A stretch of 36,936 nucleotides of DNA from Desulfobulbaceae bacterium (lineage in GTDB: Bacteria > Bacteroidota > Ignavibacteria > Kapaibacteriales > UBA2268), in the NCBI GenBank assembly GCA_018335795.1, contig JAGXRP010000062.1, positions 1 to 36,936 of the forward strand, read 5' to 3'. Below the pieces are notes generated by a model. That model was not told the origin of the DNA and made no database searches. It saw nothing but the letters and a program-made list of their open reading frames with translations. Numbering within the stretch: the first letter of the stretch is position 1; each line of letters opens with the position of its first letter. Of the stretch, positions 32,505 through 36,936 are shown one piece after another. A program made the position numbers and the translations under genes.

Positions 32505-32852
32505 CTTCTTATCAGTTTATTTTTACAAAATTTTTCAACATCTCTATACTATAAATCAACAAACTGTCTAAATTCGGCTTTATTTTATCCCAAATTTTTC
32601 AAAATTACAATGTGGAAAATACGGGTACACCTGTGGATAATTATACTTTCTAACAAATGTGTTAATAATTCTAAACTTTCCACAAAATTTTCAACATCAA
32701 ATCTGAATAAAATCTCTTCTGTAAATATTCAAAAATAAACGAACTTATAAATTTCCAAATTCTATTTATCAACTTTTCAACGGTTCTTATTATTATTACA
32801 ACAAGTAGGTAAATAAAATATTATGTTGATAATGATAATAAGAAAAGAGGCT
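32505..32852. other. AT-rich spacer with DnaA boxes and flanking direct repeats (origin candidate)
   Basis: A 348-base AT-rich gap without a gene. TGTGGATAA (32632-32640) is the exact complement of the consensus DnaA box TTATCCACA. TGTGGAAAA (32611-32619) is a one-mismatch box in the same orientation, and CTTTCCACA (32676-32684) is weaker and opposite. Near-identical 17-18 base sequences, ACAAAATTTTTCAACATC (32525-32542) and ACAAAATTTTCAACATC (32682-32698), flank them. It must also contain the rpiB promoter. Origin function is a hypothesis: the box count is low and no GC-skew data are available. Confidence 0.4.
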
Positions 32853-34127
32853 CTAATCGTTTTTGCTGATTGTTTCAAAACCCGTATATTTGCGGAGTGC
32901 TTCCGGTACGTGGAAACAATTGTCCGAATCTGTGTATTGCTCAAGCATAGCAACCATAATCCGAGAGGTAGCCAAGCCACTGCCATTCAAAGTATGGATG
33001 AATTCGGGCTTAGCATTGGGTTCGGGTCTGAAACGAATATTTGCTCTGCGTCCTTGGAAATCAGTAAAGTTTGAGCAGCTGGATACTTCGAGCCAGTTCT
33101 TTTCACCTGGCGACCATACTTCGATGTCGTATGTCATTGATGATGCAAAACTGGTATCACCGCTACAAAGGCGTAAAACTCTGTAGTGTAATTTTAGAGC
33201 TTTGACGATGTCTTCAGCTTCTGAGAGCAATATTTCGAGTTGTTCCCAAGATTTATCGGGACGTGAGAAATTCACCATTTCGACTTTGTTGAATTGGTGT
33301 ACACGTAAAAAACCGCGAACTTCTTTGCCGTAACTTCCGGCTTCGCGTCTCCAACATGGTGAAAAGCCGCAGTATTTGATTGGCAATTTTTCATTCGGTA
33401 GCATTTCGTCGTAGTGGTAGTTTGTTATGGGTACTTCTGCAGTAGGTATCAAGTAAACATTATCTTCTTGAGCATGGTACATATCTTCAGCCATTTTAGG
33501 TAATTGTCCTGTGCCGTACATTGATTTTTCGTTGACAAGGTAAGGCGACATCAATTCCGTATAGCCGTGATTGTCGAGATGATAATCGAGCATAAAATTG
33601 ATTAGTGCACGTTCTAATTTTGCACCCTTACCGCGATAGAAGGCAAAACCCGAACCCGAGACCTTTGCACCGCGTTCGAAATCAATAATAGCTAAATCAG
33701 TCGCTATGTCTATATGATTGCGTTCTACTTCTTTTTTGTACTCATCGCCCCATGAGCGGATAATTTGGTTGTCAGCGGCAGATTTGCCAGCAACAACATC
33801 AGGTCCTGTCATATTGGGGATATAAAGTTGAACTTGGTAGATTTGCTCTTCGGTAATTCTTAACTCATCATCCAATCTTTTTATATTATCTGACACATCT
33901 TTCATTGATGCAATTTTGTCATCTGCATTTTGCCCATCTTTTTTGAGTTGAGCAATCTCTTTAGATACCACATTTCGCAAATTCTTCAGTTTTTCAACTT
34001 CTTGGATAATAGAGCGTCTTTTTTCGTCGAGCTGGGGAATTTGGTCCACATCAGCAGATTCATTCTTATTTTTAATGTTGAGCCTAACGGCATCAATGTT
34101 GTCCCTGATAAATTTCAAATCAAGCAT
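32853..34127 (-). CDS. serS: Seryl-tRNA synthetase
   Basis: A 424-residue class II aminoacyl-tRNA synthetase. The N-terminal coiled-coil arm (~residues 28-100, rich in Lys/Glu/Asp, e.g. EEQIYQVQLYIPN at its end) binds the tRNA-Ser long arm. The catalytic core has MSPYLVNEKSMYGTGQLPKM, motif 2 FSPCWRREAGSYGKEVRGFL and motif 3 GSGLATSRIMVAMLEQY. The family TAEVPI block is present as PTAEVPITNYH. All are intact. It starts at ATG 34127 with GGTGG just upstream. Confidence 0.97.
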   Translation of the reverse strand: MLDLKFIRDNIDAVRLNIKNKNESADVDQIPQLDEKRRSIIQEVEKLKNLRNVVSKEIAQLKKDGQNADDKIASMKDVSDNIKRLDDELRITEEQIYQVQLYIPNMTGPDVVAGKSAADNQIIRSWGDEYKKEVERNHIDIATDLAIIDFERGAKVSGSGFAFYRGKGAKLERALINFMLDYHLDNHGYTELMSPYLVNEKSMYGTGQLPKMAEDMYHAQEDNVYLIPTAEVPITNYHYDEMLPNEKLPIKYCGFSPCWRREAGSYGKEVRGFLRVHQFNKVEMVNFSRPDKSWEQLEILLSEAEDIVKALKLHYRVLRLCSGDTSFASSMTYDIEVWSPGEKNWLEVSSCSNFTDFQGRRANIRFRPEPNAKPEFIHTLNGSGLATSRIMVAMLEQYTDSDNCFHVPEALRKYTGFETISKND

Positions 34128-34215
34128 AATCCACCATAATTCATATTGTTACATAATTGAATACAAAAGTAGCGAATTTAAAGGATATATTTATACAGTG
34201 GTGTTCTGAATTGAG

Positions 34216-35817
34216 CTAATTCTTGCGGATAATTCGTTCTGCCATTGGCATAAGCTCTACGGCTTTCTTGATATGCTTGGAGTTTGTCATCATAACTTCG
34301 TTACGTTTATTATCGTCCCAAATTATTCCTGCTAAAGCTGCTTTGATATTGAGTATAATAAAACTTTTATCTCTGTTGAATTCATCTTGATTCCAAACTA
34401 TTCCTGAAGCAATAGAGACATCAATGAAATCATAAATCATCAAACTGTCAACGTCGAAAGATTCGTAGAAATAGCGGAAATTTTCACTATAGAGAGTTTC
34501 AATATTTTTTCGGTTTTTGATGTAATACGATAGACAATATTTGTTGAAAATATTCTCTGTGGTCATGCTCTTAGTCAAATTCGTAATGGAATCGTCATTA
34601 ATTACATAATCAGGTACGATTCCTCCGCTCGATAAGACAGGGCGACCAGATTTAGTCCTAAATATTGGAGTTGTTTCGGTGAAACCATACTCGGAAGAAA
34701 GTTCGGTAGTGTGTCCCAAATTCATACCGTCTTTGAGCACAATGCGGTCTTTGAGAGTGCCGTAAGTTTCCTTATTTGAATAATCCTTTTGGATGCTACG
34801 ACCGGATGGAGTATAATATTTGGCAATTGTAAGCCAAAATTCAGAACCGTCAGCCAGCCTGTATGGTTTTTGGACTAATCCTTTTCCAAAAGATGTTTGA
34901 CCAAGTATAAGCCCTCTATCTAAATCTTGGAAAGCCCCTGCCAAAATCTCAGGTGCTGAAGCAGTTTCTCCATCTATCAAAATAATAAGAGGAATGTCTT
35001 TATATTCACCGTTATCTGTGGATTTATAAGTTTCATTGTATTCCGGGTCGCGACCTTTGGTTATCAGTATGTTTTCATTTTCTCCGATAAATTCATCAGC
35101 AACGAGATAGACTTGTTCGACGATTCCGCCGGGATTACCACGCAAATCTATTATCAATCCTGTCATCCCCATTTGCTGGAGAATACTTAATGAATCGGTC
35201 AATTCGATATGTGTTGTGGCATTGAAGCGACTGATTTTTATATACCCAATTTGAGTATCATCAATCAAATAAGAAGAATTGATACTATAAACCGGAATTC
35301 TCGAACGAACAATGTTGATTTCTTTTTGTAATTTGCCGTTTGATTTGAGCAAATCAAAAGTTACATACGTGTTGCGTTCTCCGCGTAACTTCTCGTCAAC
35401 TTTCTCCATCGAAATTCCGATTGCACTTTCGCCGTCAATCTTGAGAATCTTATCGCCCACCTCAATACCAGCAGAAAAAGCGGGTCCTTGTTTCATTACG
35501 TTGAGTATGTTGATTGTATCTTTGATTATTGTGAAAGTGATTCCAACGCCAAAAAAATTACCCGAACGACGAGCTTCGACGTCTTTCATTTCATCTTTAG
35601 TGAAGTAGTAAGAGTGTGGGTCTAATTCTTTGAGTATCCCGCGAATTGCGGCATCAACCAGAATACTTGTTTCATTTTGGTTTAAATGATTGTCCTGGGC
35701 TGTTTTGATTACCTTGTTCAACTTCTCCAATTGTTGCTGAACCTTATCATTGGAATGGCTAACAGTGCCGATAAACATCAGCACTAAAATTGTTGCCATA
35801 AATGATTTTGAATACAT
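34216..35817 (-). CDS. C-terminal processing peptidase (S41 family)
   Basis: A 533-residue CtpA/Prc-type periplasmic protease starting MYSKSFMATILVLMFIGTVS, a signal peptide or anchor. A PDZ domain lies at ~85-175 (GVGITFTIIKD, AFSAGIEVGDKILKIDG, VDEKLRGERNTYVTF). The S41 core contains IIDLRGNPGG, the catalytic Ser in DGETASAPEILAGA (Ser287) and Lys in TSFGKGLVQKP (Lys312). The substrate is unknown; such enzymes trim C-termini of exported proteins. The open frame extends upstream to 35895, but I choose the ATG at 35817 because it opens directly with a signal-like sequence and has AGGGG nearby; the earlier start adds 26 residues that are not family-like. Confidence 0.9.
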   Translation of the reverse strand: MYSKSFMATILVLMFIGTVSHSNDKVQQQLEKLNKVIKTAQDNHLNQNETSILVDAAIRGILKELDPHSYYFTKDEMKDVEARRSGNFFGVGITFTIIKDTINILNVMKQGPAFSAGIEVGDKILKIDGESAIGISMEKVDEKLRGERNTYVTFDLLKSNGKLQKEINIVRSRIPVYSINSSYLIDDTQIGYIKISRFNATTHIELTDSLSILQQMGMTGLIIDLRGNPGGIVEQVYLVADEFIGENENILITKGRDPEYNETYKSTDNGEYKDIPLIILIDGETASAPEILAGAFQDLDRGLILGQTSFGKGLVQKPYRLADGSEFWLTIAKYYTPSGRSIQKDYSNKETYGTLKDRIVLKDGMNLGHTTELSSEYGFTETTPIFRTKSGRPVLSSGGIVPDYVINDDSITNLTKSMTTENIFNKYCLSYYIKNRKNIETLYSENFRYFYESFDVDSLMIYDFIDVSIASGIVWNQDEFNRDKSFIILNIKAALAGIIWDDNKRNEVMMTNSKHIKKAVELMPMAERIIRKN

Positions 35818-36150
35818 AATCTTAATCGCCCCTAATATAAGGCTATAAACGAAATAGTCACAGATTAATTTAATAATATAGTGCATCTGCACCAAATTCT
35901 TTTACAAAAGTACGGTATAATCGGTTAATTTGAGGAAGAAAAAAAGATTTTTTGCGAATGATTGTAAATTTTTTCTGCTTGCGTTATGCAAACATTTTTA
36001 GGGCGAAGACATGTTTTAATTTATGGTTGTTTTATGAGACAAACCCAAAACAGCAAAAATAAAATCTCAAGATTTTCTACTATTCGATTTTTTCATATGT
36101 TTGTGGAAAGAAACTGAATTCTGTTTTCAAACTAAATTCATAATATCGCG
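35818..36150. other. 333-base gap before the RHS tip
   Basis: An AT-rich spacer that holds the upstream region of the protease gene on the left. I see no gene. The plus-strand frame of the RHS tip is open only from 36136, after a TAA at 36133-36135. No ribosome-binding site, signal-peptide coding stretch or repeat module of a longer RHS protein is present. Confidence 0.5.
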
Positions 36151-36936
36151 ATGTGGAACAACTCGCATAGAGTGGCAGAAGCACAAAAGCACTTCCCCAA
36201 TTATCAAGAGGGGATGATGTTGATTTGGGATAATGTCGGTTTGAAGGACATCAAAAGCTTTGACTACAAGCCCTTCGGAGAGTTGGACGGTGGCGACGAA
36301 CCGACGAAACACGGATTTGCGACGGCAGAATACGACGGCGAATCGAGTTGCTTTGCGATGGGAATGCGAATGTATTCGGCAGAGCTCGGACGATTCCTGA
36401 GTGTTGACCCGCTATTTGAGGCAATGCCACGCCACACACCCTATCATTATTCCTTCAATTCCCCACTTGTGTGGAAAGACCCGTCGGGGCTGGCACCGGA
36501 GAAAGAGAAAGATAGGGATAGGTTGATGGAATTTGCAGTACCAGATTTAAGCTTATCTGAAGGAAATTATTTACAATGTGTCACTGAAGTCGATTTTTCT
36601 GGTGTCGAAGTCAGAGCTTTTAATAAAAAAATGGATGAAAGAAAAAGTGAAACGGAAAACGCTCGTGAACGAGGACGTTTAGGAGCTGAGGGAAATGGGG
36701 ATAATGGTACTGTGACTTATTACTATCTTGGGACTGATAAAAATGGTGACCATTATGGCGTTTTAATTATTGATCTCCCTGATGCTAATATATTAATGGA
36801 TGTAATGATCAAGGAAAATGCAGTTATAGAAGGTAATACAGCTGACGATATGTTACAAAAATTAGCAGATGCATACCAAAAAGTACTCGACCTTGATGGA
36901 CATTTCTTTGACCCACTTATTGGGGGTGATTTTCTA
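36151..36936 (+). CDS. C-terminal tip of an RHS-family polymorphic toxin (partial, runs off window)
   Basis: An open frame of 262 codons reaches the window edge. Residues ~30-115 contain the RHS-associated core: SFDYKPFGE, then MGMRMYSAELGRFLSVDPLF, YHYSFNSPLVWKDPSGLAP. The DPSG-type motif marks the junction where variable toxin domains begin. The remaining ~145 residues (EFAVPDLSLSEGN, then TYYYLGTDKNGDHYGVLIID) match no toxin I recognise. The long YD-repeat body and signal peptide of a full RHS protein are missing upstream, and there is no clear ribosome-binding site, so it may be an orphan cassette. The core is GC-richer than the AT-rich tip, in line with tip exchange. Any immunity gene would lie beyond the window. 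Confidence 0.75.
   Translation, partial: MWNNSHRVAEAQKHFPNYQEGMMLIWDNVGLKDIKSFDYKPFGELDGGDEPTKHGFATAEYDGESSCFAMGMRMYSAELGRFLSVDPLFEAMPRHTPYHYSFNSPLVWKDPSGLAPEKEKDRDRLMEFAVPDLSLSEGNYLQCVTEVDFSGVEVRAFNKKMDERKSETENARERGRLGAEGNGDNGTVTYYYLGTDKNGDHYGVLIIDLPDANILMDVMIKENAVIEGNTADDMLQKLADAYQKVLDLDGHFFDPLIGGDFL

Noticed and set aside
35818-35895. Longer N-terminus for the S41 protease
   Set aside because: The added 26 residues precede a normal signal sequence that begins at the ATG at 35817; the shorter form fits the family better.
36127-36439. Minus-strand frames opposite the RHS core
   Set aside because: The plus-strand frame encodes an unmistakable RHS core, so the opposite frames are shadows.

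Overview
The window looks like a chromosomal segment of a Gram-negative, flagellated member of the Bacteroidota/Chlorobi superphylum, probably an Ignavibacteria- or Kapabacteria-like lineage. The signs are type IX secretion (T9SS) C-terminal sorting domains next to beta-propeller repeats, a complete flagellar export-gate operon (absent from most Bacteroidetes), a CarboxypepD_reg/TonB receptor, a DUF3276/PUR-type protein, heptose (LPS) enzymes, AT-rich DNA and many short palindromic repeats. The assignment is inference from gene content; no rRNA or tRNA gene was seen.

Layout. 1-437: right end of an IS1182-type element (minus strand, running off the window) abutting the severed 3' end of a T9SS-sorted protein gene. 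446-2548: a secreted propeller protein with a truncated sorting domain, converging on rplS across a shared terminator. 2828-8964: fliP-fliQ-fliR-flhB-flhA, then a small J-domain protein and a PAP2 phosphatase. 8965-11505 (minus): a methyltransferase/glycosyltransferase/TPR fusion. 11643-18821: mnmE, mnmG flanked by two parS sites, an RmlD-like protein with a degraded active site, DUF2461, the split heptose kinase and adenylyltransferase, and a glutamine-cyclotransferase-like lipoprotein. 18994-21836: sugar transferase, then grpE-dnaJ. 21956-27493: an RsbW-like/GNAT fusion, DinB, PAS-LuxR regulator and TonB receptor, with G-rich palindromic elements after three of the stop codons. 27640-30744 (minus): PUR+HTH protein, a possible small ORF and two T9SS cargo proteins. 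30745-31489: repeat-packed spacer. 31490-35817: flavodoxin-like protein, rpiB, an AT-rich spacer with DnaA boxes, serS and a C-terminal processing protease. 36151-end: C-terminal tip of an RHS-type polymorphic toxin, running off the window.

How the genes fit together. Flagellar export, LPS heptose synthesis, sugar transfer and the MT-GT fusion point to surface assembly and decoration. mnmE-mnmG with one perfect and one near-perfect parS site suggests the origin-proximal domain, and a DnaA-box-containing spacer lies about 18 kb away. T9SS cargo genes, the IS element, the RHS tip and short palindromes form the accessory layer. The most interesting observations are palindromic repeats that have entered variable positions of T9SS sorting domains and remained translated, the parS pair around mnmG, the RsbW-like/GNAT fusion lacking the N-box asparagine, the degraded RmlD-like protein, and the orphan RHS tip.
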